This document shows, piece after piece, positions 50,059-58,651 of a DNA stretch of 64,000 bases (positions within the stretch are counted from its first letter, which is position 1; each line of letters begins with the position of its first letter). The DNA is taken from assembly GCF_002844575.1 (NCBI RefSeq), contig NZ_PIQO01000006.1, forward strand, positions 124,001 to 188,000. Direction: 5' to 3'. The notes beneath the pieces were generated by a model. It was not told where the DNA came from. It searched no databases and saw nothing but the letters and a program-made list of their open reading frames with translations. The translations under genes and the position numbers were made by a program. The stretch is from Heyndrickxia camelliae (lineage in GTDB: Bacteria > Bacillota > Bacilli > Bacillales > Bacillaceae_C).

Positions 50059-51241
50059 CTTGCCTTGGAGAAGGATAACTTCCTTGCATTCCTGGGTATC
50101 CCATACCATATGGATACTGTCCGCCTTGCATTCCATATGGGTGTCCATATGGTGAATATGGCTGATGATATCCATATTGTTGCCCATATGGCATTGCTCC
50201 TCCCATATAATGACCACCAGGATATTGTCCATGAGGATATTGACTACTCATATATCCTCCACCCGGGGTTTGCATGCCAGGATAATGACCGCCCATATAT
50301 TGGCCAGTTTGAAAATGTGAACTTGGGAATTGTCCACCCATTGTTTGAGGATATCCGCTATGGGAGTGTCCTCCGCCTTGAACCGATAATTGTCCTGGAA
50401 TATTTTGTCTTCCGTGAATTTCAAAACCTTGATGAATCACATTCGTCGTACCATATTGAGGTTGCCCTTGGTAAGGTCCATAGCTATCTACTTGCATACC
50501 AGGATGTGGATACATTGGCATAGATGAAGAAGACTCATCATCGTATTCTCCCCAATGCTCCCCATGTTGCATTGTTGGCATCATCATTTCGTGCCCTGTA
50601 ACTGGCATAGTATTATAAGCTGGCATATGTGTCATATACGGATATTGATAGGTATATGGAGTAGGACCACATCCGCAATCAGGAAATGGCAACATATAAT
50701 TAGGATACATTTCATAACACTCCTCTTGAATTGGCATAATAGGTGGGCATTCTGGTTCTTCTTCCATCATTACAGGTTGTTGAACAGGTGGTTGAACAGG
50801 CTGTTGAGTCTGTATTTGTGCCATATTCGTCATATAGTAATTATTTATATCGATTTCGGGAACAACTGGTTGAGGCATTTGTGGAGTGTATATTTCTTTA
50901 TGCACAATGGTTTCTTTTTTTGGTACTTCCTTTATGATTGGTACTTCCTTTATAATTTCTTTTTGAACCGGAAGTGTAGGAGGTTGTTGCTGCGCAAATG
51001 GATGAACCGCTTGCGGAAACTCTTTTTTTCCTGGGTTTCCCTGGTTTCCTGGGTTTCCCGGATTTCCTACGTGTTTTACTACCGATCCTCCTGTGGTTGG
51101 CACTTTTACTTTCATACCCGGCATAATCATATCGGGATTTGAAAGCTGAGAATTCATTTTCTTTAACTCTTCAAAATCAACGCCGTATTTTTTGGCAATT
51201 TTCCAAAGAGTATCCCCTTTTTGTACTATATGGATCTTCAC
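50033..51241 (-). CDS. safA: Spore coat assembly protein SafA
   Basis: A LysM protein (HIVQKGDTLWKIAKKYGVDF, residues 4-47) that localises to the cortex/coat interface and guides inner-coat assembly. The rest is low complexity: a Pro/Gln/Val stretch with MPQPVVPEID, then a long Gly/Tyr/His/Gln/Pro/Met-rich tail with many GGHYPG-like repeats, ending in an acidic DDDDCEDC. 402 aa, close to the usual SafA. It starts at GTG behind GAGGAGGGG. A CATACGAT box (51273-51280) could be a sigma-E -10, but its -35 is poor. Confidence 0.9.
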   Translation of the reverse strand: MKIHIVQKGDTLWKIAKKYGVDFEELKKMNSQLSNPDMIMPGMKVKVPTTGGSVVKHVGNPGNPGNQGNPGKKEFPQAVHPFAQQQPPTLPVQKEIIKEVPIIKEVPKKETIVHKEIYTPQMPQPVVPEIDINNYYMTNMAQIQTQQPVQPPVQQPVMMEEEPECPPIMPIQEECYEMYPNYMLPFPDCGCGPTPYTYQYPYMTHMPAYNTMPVTGHEMMMPTMQHGEHWGEYDDESSSSMPMYPHPGMQVDSYGPYQGQPQYGTTNVIHQGFEIHGRQNIPGQLSVQGGGHSHSGYPQTMGGQFPSSHFQTGQYMGGHYPGMQTPGGGYMSSQYPHGQYPGGHYMGGAMPYGQQYGYHQPYSPYGHPYGMQGGQYPYGMGYPGMQGSYPSPRQDDDDCEDC

Positions 51242-51502
51242 TCATTTCCCCTCCTCAGGCATAAGTCCATATATCGTATGTGAAAATAGGCAAAATGCTA
51301 ATAATCTTCACAAAAATTTATGATGAAATTAAATAAAATATGCCTCCCGGATAAGGGAGATACGTTTTTTAACGCTCTGTCGTCTTCAGAATTGGATGAA
51401 CCATTTTACTTTTCGTAATCTGTACATTTTAAAATAAATTATTTTGTTCATTAAATTACATATGGTAATATTCAACTATATAGGTGTTGGGAGGGGAGAT
51501 TA

Positions 51503-52045
51503 TTGTCGGATAAAAAACTTCTTGGAGATGACCGCCGAGCGTTCTTGTTGAAATTGCTTCAAGAAAGTAAATCTCCTATCACAGGTGGTGACCTGGCAAA
51601 GGAAGCAAATGTCAGCAGACAAGTTATAGTAAACGATATTACGCTTTTAAAAGCGAAAAATGAACCTATTATTGCCACAAGTCAAGGTTATATATATTTG
51701 AAGCCACCAACAGAGAAAACTTTAACAGAAAAGATTATTGCATGCCTTCATCGTCCTGAAGACACGGAAAAGGAACTAAATTTATTAGTAGATCACGGTG
51801 TCACAGTTAAGGATGTAAAAGTGGAACATCCTGTCTATGGGGACCTAACAGCATCCATTATGGTATCCAATCGACGAGAAGTCGAACAATTTGTTGATAA
51901 AATCAATCGTACACAAGCTGCCTATTTATCCGTCTTAACTGGAGGGATTCACTTACACACCATTGCAGCCCAAAGTGAACAAGTGTTAGAAGAGGCTATC
52001 CACTCATTAAAGGAAGCAGGATTGCTATTTAGAGAAAATAATTAA
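51503..52045 (+). CDS. niaR: Niacin-responsive repressor NiaR (YrxA)
   Basis: A 180-aa regulator with an N-terminal helix-turn-helix (ITGGDLAKEANVSRQVIVNDI, about residues 21-42) and the 3H domain, whose three histidines fall in LVDHGVTVKDVKVEHPVYGDL and TGGIHLHTI; the domain binds nicotinic acid with a metal. In B. subtilis it represses nadBCA and nifS, which lie next to it; they are absent here. It starts at TTG behind GGGAGGGGAG. A possible promoter is TTGTTC (51444) and TAATAT (51466). Confidence 0.9.
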   Translation: MSDKKLLGDDRRAFLLKLLQESKSPITGGDLAKEANVSRQVIVNDITLLKAKNEPIIATSQGYIYLKPPTEKTLTEKIIACLHRPEDTEKELNLLVDHGVTVKDVKVEHPVYGDLTASIMVSNRREVEQFVDKINRTQAAYLSVLTGGIHLHTIAAQSEQVLEEAIHSLKEAGLLFRENN

Positions 52046-52080
52046 GGGTGCTGCAAAATCAATTGCAACACCCCTATTTT
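52046..52080 (+). terminator. Rho-independent terminator after niaR
   Basis: GGGTGCTGCAA and TTGCAACACCC (one mismatch) around six bases, followed by CTATTTTT. It reaches the convergent pheA stop. Confidence 0.75.
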
Positions 52081-52940
52081 TATATTTTTTCTACCTCATA
52101 AGTTCGGTAACTTCCTATTAATTTCACAATACAACCTAGTGATTCTATTTCTTCTATTGCATTTTTTACTAGAACATTATCCATGCTTTCATTGATATCA
52201 ATCATGAAAAAGTAATTACCCAAACCTGTCTTTAGTGGCCGGGATTCAATTTTGCTTAAATTAATTTGTCTCCAAGCAAAAGCAGATAAAACTTGATGAA
52301 GACCTCCAGCACGATCCGTTGGAATCGTCACCATAACGGTGGTTTTGACGTTCTCCGTGCCAGTTAACTGGATAGACAGCTGCTCTTCATCATGGCGGCT
52401 TAATACAATAAACCTAGTATGATTAAAAGCATAATCATGTATATTTTCTCTTACAATAGAAAGTTTGTATTTTTCGGCGGCAATTTTATTCGCAATCGCA
52501 GCTATTTTTAATTCCGGATGCTCACTTATATATTTTGCTGCCGCTGCAGTAGAAGTCATCTGTTCAATCGTTACACCTCTAAAATCACGGTATAAAAATT
52601 TATGACTTTGTGCAATAGCTTGCGGATGTGAAAGGATTTTTTCTACTTCTCTCCAATTCCCTTGCTGAGAAGGATGAACCATTAAATGCTGCTGAATAGG
52701 GACGATTAGCTCAGCCTTTATGGGGACTGTCTCCTCATGGAATAAAAAATCAATTGTTAAATGAACAGATCCTTCGAGCGCATTTTCAAAAGGAACAACC
52801 GCTATCTCCACTTCTTCTTTCTGTACTGCTTCCATACATTCGGGAATAGTTGTATAAGCAATTCCCTCATAATCAGGGAAAGCAGATTTAACTGCTAAAT
52901 CTGTGAATGTTCCTCTTGGACCTAAATAACCAACTTTCAT
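52080..52940 (-). CDS. pheA: Prephenate dehydratase PheA
   Basis: It makes phenylpyruvate from prephenate (phenylalanine synthesis). It is monofunctional, 286 aa: a catalytic PDT domain (YLGPRGTFTDLAVKSAF at the N-terminus, then NHTRFIVLS with the catalytic Thr-Arg-Phe) and a regulatory ACT domain (GGLHQVLSAFAWRQINLSKIESRP). No chorismate mutase is fused. It lies 26 bases after pheB. Confidence 0.95.
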   Translation of the reverse strand: MKVGYLGPRGTFTDLAVKSAFPDYEGIAYTTIPECMEAVQKEEVEIAVVPFENALEGSVHLTIDFLFHEETVPIKAELIVPIQQHLMVHPSQQGNWREVEKILSHPQAIAQSHKFLYRDFRGVTIEQMTSTAAAAKYISEHPELKIAAIANKIAAEKYKLSIVRENIHDYAFNHTRFIVLSRHDEEQLSIQLTGTENVKTTVMVTIPTDRAGGLHQVLSAFAWRQINLSKIESRPLKTGLGNYFFMIDINESMDNVLVKNAIEEIESLGCIVKLIGSYRTYEVEKI

Positions 52941-52966
52941 TTCATTCCCTCTCTCTTTTATCCCTT

Positions 52967-53419
52967 TTATGCACCTGACCCGAGGATTTCGACTTTATCT
53001 ACAAATTCCAGCCTTCTAAGTTTCGTTAATAACTCATCTAAATTAGTTGAGATTTCTGTTACATTCAAAGAAATCGTAACATTCGCCCTTCCTTGAAGAG
53101 GGATTGTTTGGTGAATCGTCAATACATTGCATGAATGTGAAGAAATAATAGATAACAACTCAGAAAGCGTGCCTTTTCGATCCTCCAAATAAAAAAACAA
53201 CGATATTATTTTTTCTTTTACAATCGTATGAAAAGGAAATACAGTATCTTTATATTTATAGAATGCACTCCTGCTTAACCCGGCTTCCTGTGCTGCTTGC
53301 CAGACAGAAGTTACTTTCCCGCGCTCGAGAAGTTCCTTTACTTCCAATGTTTTTTTCATGGCTTCTGATAACACATCTTCTCGAACTAAAAAAAATTGAA
53401 GATCATCTTTTTTCTCCAT
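52967..53419 (-). CDS. pheB: ACT domain protein PheB (ThrR)
   Basis: A 150-aa protein with an N-terminal helix-turn-helix-like region ([20 protein letters not shown]) and a C-terminal ACT domain ([19 protein letters not shown]). It was named for its place before pheA; in B. subtilis it was later described as ThrR, a regulator of threonine genes. Length and sequence fit. It is preceded by GGGGGAAC. Confidence 0.88.
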   Translation of the reverse strand: MEKKDDLQFFLVREDVLSEAMKKTLEVKELLERGKVTSVWQAAQEAGLSRSAFYKYKDTVFPFHTIVKEKIISLFFYLEDRKGTLSELLSIISSHSCNVLTIHQTIPLQGRANVTISLNVTEISTNLDELLTKLRRLEFVDKVEILGSGA

Positions 53420-53547
53420 TACAAGTTCCCCCTGAAGAAGAATAATATCATGGGCAAAATCTTATTCACCCATTATATCTTGGTCTAGCACAAGCAGTTC
53501 TCGGCTAGCGAAGTTCTCCGTCTAGATTCTGTGATGAATCAACATCA

Positions 53548-53616
53548 AGTGAAAATGGAAGTGTTATCTCACTTAGTGAAATTACACCTCCAATTTCACT
53601 CTCCCGTACGCCGATG
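53548..53616. repeat. Pair of dispersed palindromic elements before obg's 3' end
   Basis: Two 26-base near-palindromes lie back to back, one base apart: 53548-53573 (read on the minus strand AGTGAGATAACACTTCC then ATTTTCACT) and 53575-53600 (AGTGAAATTACACCTCC then AATTTCACT). The tail CTCCCGTACGCCGATG (53599-53616 region) is shared, inverted, with the copy at 55614. Confidence 0.65.
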
Positions 53617-53645
53617 AACATGGCTCTTCCGCGCCTTTCTTTTTT

Positions 53646-54941
53646 CTATTCTACAAACTCAAATTCATAATCAAGGATTCGGACAATATCACCATTGGTC
53701 GCTCCACGTTGTCTCAATGCATCATCAATTCCCATAGATCGCATTTGACGTGCGAAACGTCTGACTGATTCATCATGATTAAAATTCGTCATTTTAAATA
53801 ACTTTTCTAATTTATCACCAGATATAACAAAGCTTCCATCCGGATCCCTTGTAATTTTAAATTCATCCTCTTGTTTTTCATGCTTATATACAACACGATG
53901 AACCCCAATTTCCTCTTCCTTTTGAATTTCATGAAGCGGGAACTCCGGTGTTGTTTCCAATAAATCAGCAATGGAAAATAGTAAGTCTCTTAATCCTTGA
54001 CGGGTTACTGCTGAAATAGGGAAAATAGGATAGTCCTCTTTCAGCTTAGCCTTGAACTCCTTTAAATTCTCTTCTGACTCAGGAATATCCATTTTATTTG
54101 CCACAATGATTTGCGGTCGTTCGGTCAGTCTTAAATTATATTCCTGCAATTCTTGATTAATAGTAAGGTAATCCTGATACGGATCCCTTCCTTCCATTCC
54201 CGACATATCGATAACATGAACAATTACTCTAGTTCTTTCAATATGCCTCAAAAATTGATGTCCAAGTCCAACCCCTTGGTGTGCTCCTTCTATAAGACCT
54301 GGTAAGTCTGCCATTACAAAGCTTCTTCCGTCTTCGGTTTCCACAACACCTAAATTAGGAACAATGGTTGTAAAATGGTATTCAGCAATTTTGGGTTTTG
54401 CCGCTGAAACAACGGATAATAATGTAGATTTCCCTACACTCGGAAATCCTACTAAGCCTACATCGGCAAGAACTTTCAATTCAAGTACAATATATCTTTC
54501 CTGTCCTGGTTCCCCATTTTCTGCTATTTCCGGAGCAGGATTTGCTGGAGTTGCAAATCTCGTATTACCACGGCCGCCTCTCCCGCCTTTTGCGACAATC
54601 ACCTGCTGGCCATGCTCAGTTAAATCTGCAATGATTTCTTTTGTATCGTCATCAATGACAACAGTGCCTGGTGGAACCTTTACTATCATGTCTTCTGCCC
54701 CTCGGCCATGTTGCCCTTTAGACATTCCGTGTTCACCACGCTTCGCCTTGAAATGCCGTTGATAGCGAAAATCAATTAAGGTTCTTAATCCTTCCTCTAC
54801 TTGAAATATCACATTAGCGCCTCTGCCACCGTCACCTCCAGCAGGACCACCCTTTGGAACATATTTTTCACGACGGAAAGCAACCATACCGTTCCCACCA
54901 TCTCCGCCTTTTACATAAATCTTAACCTGATCGACAAACAT
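53646..54941 (-). CDS. obg: GTPase Obg
   Basis: An essential GTPase acting in 50S ribosome assembly and stress/sporulation signalling. It has an N-terminal glycine-rich Obg fold ([20 protein letters not shown]), a G domain (Walker [13 protein letters not shown] at about 165, [16 protein letters not shown]) and a C-terminal OCT domain. 431 aa. It lies downstream of spo0B, as in B. subtilis, where both serve initiation of sporulation. Confidence 0.97.
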   Translation of the reverse strand: MFVDQVKIYVKGGDGGNGMVAFRREKYVPKGGPAGGDGGRGANVIFQVEEGLRTLIDFRYQRHFKAKRGEHGMSKGQHGRGAEDMIVKVPPGTVVIDDDTKEIIADLTEHGQQVIVAKGGRGGRGNTRFATPANPAPEIAENGEPGQERYIVLELKVLADVGLVGFPSVGKSTLLSVVSAAKPKIAEYHFTTIVPNLGVVETEDGRSFVMADLPGLIEGAHQGVGLGHQFLRHIERTRVIVHVIDMSGMEGRDPYQDYLTINQELQEYNLRLTERPQIIVANKMDIPESEENLKEFKAKLKEDYPIFPISAVTRQGLRDLLFSIADLLETTPEFPLHEIQKEEEIGVHRVVYKHEKQEDEFKITRDPDGSFVISGDKLEKLFKMTNFNHDESVRRFARQMRSMGIDDALRQRGATNGDIVRILDYEFEFVE

Positions 54942-54974
54942 AGATGCACCACCTTTTTGTAGTAATTCCCTGGC

Positions 54975-55502
54975 TTAAACGATTATCTCTGCTATCAATT
55001 TCTTTTCGTTTATTTCCTTAACAAAAACCTCTTTTAATAAAAGTTTTTGATCGTCTAGCCACTTGTTTATTTTATGTATATCTTTTATTGTTCCGCTAAA
55101 ATCAAAATAGAATCTAACATTTTTATCATTTAACTCAAAGGATAAGCTTAAATGATTTTCGTAATACGGTTCAATACTATTTTCTATTATTTCAAAAAAG
55201 TCTTGAATCCATCTTGCAATTTTTTCATCATCCACTGGCCATGAACTAGATTCATCCAATATTTCATATTCAATATGAAAAGGGTGTTTCTCCCAATTAA
55301 ATGTTAATAGAATCTCCGCAAATTTTGGAAGCTTTAAATTTGACAGATGAGTTTCCATACGTGCATCCATCACCATTTCATCCATTAGTCGTTCTACTTG
55401 ATCAATTTTATTTAAAGCGAGATTTCCTTTTATCAACTGTAATTTGTTCATCCAATCATGACGTGCATGACGCAGCACTTCAACTACCGTCCAATTATTC
55501 AT
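54975..55502 (-). CDS. spo0B: Sporulation phosphotransferase Spo0B
   Basis: It passes phosphate from Spo0F to Spo0A in the sporulation phosphorelay. A helical-hairpin dimerisation domain carries the phosphorylated histidine in LRHARHDWMNKLQLIKG (His15 here); a degenerate histidine-kinase-like C-terminal domain follows. 175 aa, slightly shorter than in B. subtilis at the N-terminus. Good binding site (AAGGGAG). It starts the spo0B-obg group. Confidence 0.92.
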   Translation of the reverse strand: MNNWTVVEVLRHARHDWMNKLQLIKGNLALNKIDQVERLMDEMVMDARMETHLSNLKLPKFAEILLTFNWEKHPFHIEYEILDESSSWPVDDEKIARWIQDFFEIIENSIEPYYENHLSLSFELNDKNVRFYFDFSGTIKDIHKINKWLDDQKLLLKEVFVKEINEKKLIAEIIV

Positions 55503-55541
55503 TTTTAGTGCTCCCTTGTAACTATATCATTACTTCTTGCT

Positions 55542-55550
55542 AGTATACCA
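55542..55550 (-). promoter_or_regulatory. Extended -10 promoter of spo0B
   Basis: The minus strand reads TGGTATACT about 40 bases before the spo0B start; no clear -35. Confidence 0.45.
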
Positions 55551-55613
55551 AAAATGGAGAAGTTATGCATTATCAGAAAAACGCCAATCGCCTTGCTTAT
55601 CGGCGTACAGATG

Positions 55614-55640
55614 AGTGAAATTGGAGGTGTAATTTTCACT
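55614..55640. repeat. Dispersed palindromic element, copy 1 in the spo0B-rpmA gap
   Basis: 27 bases; on the minus strand AGTGAAAATTACACCTCC then AATTTCACT, nearly identical to the copy at 53575. The following CATCTGTACGCCGATAAG matches the tail of that copy, so the homology covers over 40 bases in inverted orientation. Confidence 0.65.
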
Positions 55641-55691
55641 TCGAAATCTTCGATGCAAGATTTAGGAACCGTGCAAGAGTAGTTACGAGCT

Positions 55692-55717
55692 AGTGAAATC
55701 AACACTACGGATTTACT
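55692..55717. repeat. Dispersed palindromic element, copy 2 in the spo0B-rpmA gap
   Basis: 26 bases on the plus strand: AGTGAAATCAACACTAC then GGATTTACT. It is diverged in the right arm. Confidence 0.5.
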
Positions 55718-55745
55718 GAGTAAAATTTTATTTGTAATTGTATCT

Positions 55746-55772
55746 AGTGAAAATAGCACTTCCTTTTTCACC
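55746..55772. repeat. Dispersed palindromic element, copy 3 in the spo0B-rpmA gap
   Basis: 27 bases on the plus strand: AGTGAAAATAGCACTTCC then TTTTTCACC. Confidence 0.5.
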
Positions 55773-55940
55773 TAATGTGACTTAACGTATGGAGGAGAAG
55801 TAGAGATCCTCTGGCCCATGGCTGCTTGCGCTAGGACAGAGGCTAATCCTTGTAACACCATTATAGAAAGGCGAAGGAGCCTTGCTGTAGCCAATATTAT
55901 AACAAACGAAAAGAAATATAATCCTTTCATTCAAATAATA

Positions 55941-55974
55941 TAAAAACCCTAACCGACTTAACGATTAGGGTTTT
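55941..55974 (-). terminator. Rho-independent terminator after rpmA
   Basis: On the minus strand AAAACCCTAA pairs with TTAGGGTTTT around 12 bases, followed by TATATT. It ends the rplU-prp-rpmA operon. Confidence 0.85.
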
Positions 55975-55984
55975 AAGACGTTTA

Positions 55985-56287
<303 letters not shown>

Positions 56288-56617
56288 CTACCCGAAGGTT
56301 ATTTTAATATATTTTCCATAATCTTGTTCTATCGTTTGTAATGATACGACCATACCTTGTAATAGTAACTGTACCTTCTCAGCCTGATTACTCGGTAATG
56401 TATTAGGAATTTTACACTCCAAGTATCCACCTTCCGATTGTTTAATCAAAGGTTTAACCCCAGTTAATTCCATAATCGCATTAATAGAACCAAAAGATAC
56501 TGCTGATGCACCTGCACAAACGATATCTTGGCCTTTTTCAGCAAAATCAGCATGACCGCGCATCCTAAAAGAGGATATATTCCCATCAGAATTACGCTTA
56601 ACTTGAACATGAATCAT
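56288..56617 (-). CDS. prp: Ribosomal-processing cysteine protease Prp
   Basis: It removes the N-terminal extension of L27. The catalytic pair is His22 and Cys34 in GHADFAEKGQDIVCAGASAV. 109 aa, family YsxB. It lies between rplU and rpmA, three to twelve bases from each. Confidence 0.93.
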   Translation of the reverse strand: MIHVQVKRNSDGNISSFRMRGHADFAEKGQDIVCAGASAVSFGSINAIMELTGVKPLIKQSEGGYLECKIPNTLPSNQAEKVQLLLQGMVVSLQTIEQDYGKYIKITFG

Positions 56618-56629
56618 GTTCGGTCACCC

Positions 56630-56938
56630 TTATGCATTGATTTTTTCAATGACAACTTTTGTGTATGGTTGACGATGACCTTGCTTTTTATGGTAGTTTT
56701 TCTTAGCTTTATATTTGAAAACAACTAGTTTCTTTTGACGTCCTTGCTTTTCAACTTTAGCTGTAACAGTAGCGCCAGCAACAAGTGGGCTTCCTACTTT
56801 TACATTTTCGCCACCTACGAAAAGAACTTTGTCAAATGTAACTGAATCACCTTCAGAAGCAGCTAATTTTTCTACGTAAATCGCTTGACCTTCTTCAACT
56901 TTGATTTGTTTTCCGCCAGTTTCAATAATCGCGTACAT
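56630..56938 (-). CDS. rplU: 50S ribosomal protein L21
   Basis: A large-subunit protein of 102 aa. [18 protein letters not shown] at the start and [17 protein letters not shown] at the end are typical. The ATG at 56938 follows GAGGAGGTG; the twelve codons upstream are part of the leader. The L21 leader RNA upstream probably gives autoregulation. Confidence 0.96.
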   Translation of the reverse strand: MYAIIETGGKQIKVEEGQAIYVEKLAASEGDSVTFDKVLFVGGENVKVGSPLVAGATVTAKVEKQGRQKKLVVFKYKAKKNYHKKQGHRQPYTKVVIEKINA

Positions 56939-56949
56939 ATATTGCACCT

Positions 56950-57051
56950 CCTCAAATAAACTCAGACTCGCCAATTGCAGGAGTTTTGCAGCCAGTACAA
57001 AATCTTATATCCTGAATCGAGCGGTTGTAGCACGGGTGCTACAAACATAAC
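56950..57051 (-). promoter_or_regulatory. L21 leader RNA
   Basis: The rplU leader contains the hairpin TTGTAGCACCCGTGCTACAA and the conserved blocks CCGCTCGATT, GGCTGCAAAACTCCTGC and GGCGAGTCTGAG of the L21 leader family, ending at the ribosome binding site. This family is thought to bind the ribosomal protein for autoregulation. Confidence 0.85.
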
Positions 57052-57057
57052 ATTAAA

Positions 57058-57086
57058 ATCCTAACATAATGCTAGAATCCTGTCAA
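57058..57086 (-). promoter_or_regulatory. Sigma-A promoter of rplU-prp-rpmA
   Basis: TTGACA (57081-57086) and TAGGAT (57058-57063) with a 17-base spacer on the minus strand. The -35 overlaps the stop codon of the RNase G/E gene. Confidence 0.85.
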
Positions 57087-58567
57087 TAGTCTAACCTATC
57101 TCTAAAGACTTCCTCTTTCGTTCCATATTGACGAATAAAATAAACTGGAACTGGATTATCAATTATGCTGAAATTAATTTTAATATGCAGCAACTTTTCT
57201 AATCGCTTTAAATGAACATTTTGAGTACCGCAAAAAATAGTCTTCACATTTTCTGTTAGTTCAATTAGAACAGCCTCATGATTAGAAAATTGTCCTTCCC
57301 AAAGTTCCCGTTCCAATCGAAAAGCAATGGTTTCCGGACTATAAACCATACCTTTCCCGTGACAGACAGGACATGGCATTTGAATGGTTTCGGGCAAAGA
57401 TTTTTTCGTCTTTTTCCTGGTTATTTGTGCGATTCCAAGCTCAGTAAATCCTACTATCCGCGAATATTTTTCATCTTTATCTAATTCTTTTTGCAGTCTG
57501 TTTTTTACCTCTTGCTGTTGTGTTTTACTTTTCATATCAATGAAATCGACTAAAATAATTCCGCCATAATCTCGAAGTAAAATTTGCTTGCCAATTTCCT
57601 CGGCTGCTAGCAGATTGGTTTTATATACTGTATCTTGCAAATTCTGGCGTCCAGTAAATTTTCCCGTATTTACATCAATTACAATCATTGCTTCTGTTTT
57701 TTCGATTACAATGTATGAGCCATTACTTAACCAGACAATTTTCTTTAAAGCATTTTCTATCACTTCATCGATATGATAAGCAGAAAAAATATCTTGTTTC
57801 TGCCGATGAAAGACGTAATTCCATGTAATATCTTTTCGGTCTTTAGTTTTTTTCTGCAAAGTACTTTTTATCTCATTATCATTCACAATCACAGTTCCCG
57901 TTTTAAGCTTAATTAATTCATGAACAACCTCTTCAACGAAGATAGGTTTTTCCCATATTAATGACGAATGAGATACATCTTTTGATAGCTGAATAATTTC
58001 TCGATATTTTTCTCGAAGCAGCTCAAGCTCTTTTAAAAAGTCATCCTCTCTTCCCTTAACTGCGTCCGTGCGAATGATAAAACCTTCATGCCCAGTTTTA
58101 TATTTACTAGCAATAGATTGCCATTTTTCACGTACAGGAGCTTGGTCTACTTTCTTGGATATAGCTATGTAATCGCCATCTGGTATATAGATTAAACTTT
58201 CACCAGCTAGTTCAATTATTGCCGTTAAAAGCGGACCCTTGATATCTGTCTCATCTTTTTTAACTTGTACTACTATCTTTTGGCCTTCTTGTATAAATTT
58301 TGAAATCGGGAATTTTTCCTTATCAGCATCTGAATTTTGAATATACAAAGGGAGCTGGTCTCGGTGCAAATATCCATTTTTCCCCTCACCAATATCAATA
58401 AATGCCGCATTCATTCCTACCTTTACATCCACTACTCTTCCCAAATAAATATTTCCTACCTTTGATTGATCCGTAGGCTGATGGATATTTATCTTAGTAA
58501 CTTTCTGGTTTTCGATGACCGCAAAACGCTTTTCTCTTGATTTAAAATCGATTACTATTTCGTTCAC
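57083..58567 (-). CDS. rng: Ribonuclease G/E family protein
   Basis: An endoribonuclease of the RNase E/G family, 494 aa: an S1 RNA-binding domain (GNIYLGRVVDVKVGMNAAFIDIG, about residues 38-110), the RNase H-like/DNase I-like catalytic core with IVIDVNTGKFTGRQNLQDTV and GGIILVDFIDM (catalytic aspartates), and the zinc-link CPVCHG. It lacks the RNase E C-terminal scaffold. B. subtilis has no such enzyme, but other bacilli do at this position. It starts at GTG behind AGGTG. Confidence 0.93.
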   Translation of the reverse strand: MNEIVIDFKSREKRFAVIENQKVTKINIHQPTDQSKVGNIYLGRVVDVKVGMNAAFIDIGEGKNGYLHRDQLPLYIQNSDADKEKFPISKFIQEGQKIVVQVKKDETDIKGPLLTAIIELAGESLIYIPDGDYIAISKKVDQAPVREKWQSIASKYKTGHEGFIIRTDAVKGREDDFLKELELLREKYREIIQLSKDVSHSSLIWEKPIFVEEVVHELIKLKTGTVIVNDNEIKSTLQKKTKDRKDITWNYVFHRQKQDIFSAYHIDEVIENALKKIVWLSNGSYIVIEKTEAMIVIDVNTGKFTGRQNLQDTVYKTNLLAAEEIGKQILLRDYGGIILVDFIDMKSKTQQQEVKNRLQKELDKDEKYSRIVGFTELGIAQITRKKTKKSLPETIQMPCPVCHGKGMVYSPETIAFRLERELWEGQFSNHEAVLIELTENVKTIFCGTQNVHLKRLEKLLHIKINFSIIDNPVPVYFIRQYGTKEEVFRDRLDY

Positions 58568-58651
58568 TTACTAGCACCTGCCAAGAAAACGTAATTTTGC
58601 TATTGAATAATAGCAGTTTTCTTCCACATTATACACCAATCTGTAATCCTC

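Larger units (their letters stand above)
55503..55942. other. Gap between spo0B and the rpmA terminator, with repeats and no gene
   Basis: About 440 bases without a credible gene. It holds a spo0B promoter-like box, three copies of the dispersed palindromic element, and an inverted repeat CCTCTG/CAGAGG (55808-55843 region) around TGCTTGCGCTAGGAC. An 88-codon frame (55505-55771, minus) lacks a ribosome binding site and crosses a repeat copy, so I reject it. Confidence 0.7.

Noticed and set aside
50555-51142. A 195-codon plus-strand frame rich in His/Trp/Phe
   Set aside because: It is the antisense of the low-complexity safA gene; its composition mirrors the Gly/Tyr/Gln/Pro repeats.
51343-51358. 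CTCCC/GGGAG hairpin between safA and niaR as a terminator or riboswitch
   Set aside because: The stem is only five pairs, the T-run is displaced, and no riboswitch motif is visible.
55505-55771. An 88-codon minus-strand open frame between spo0B and rpmA
   Set aside because: No ribosome binding site, it crosses a repeat copy, and its composition is not protein-like.
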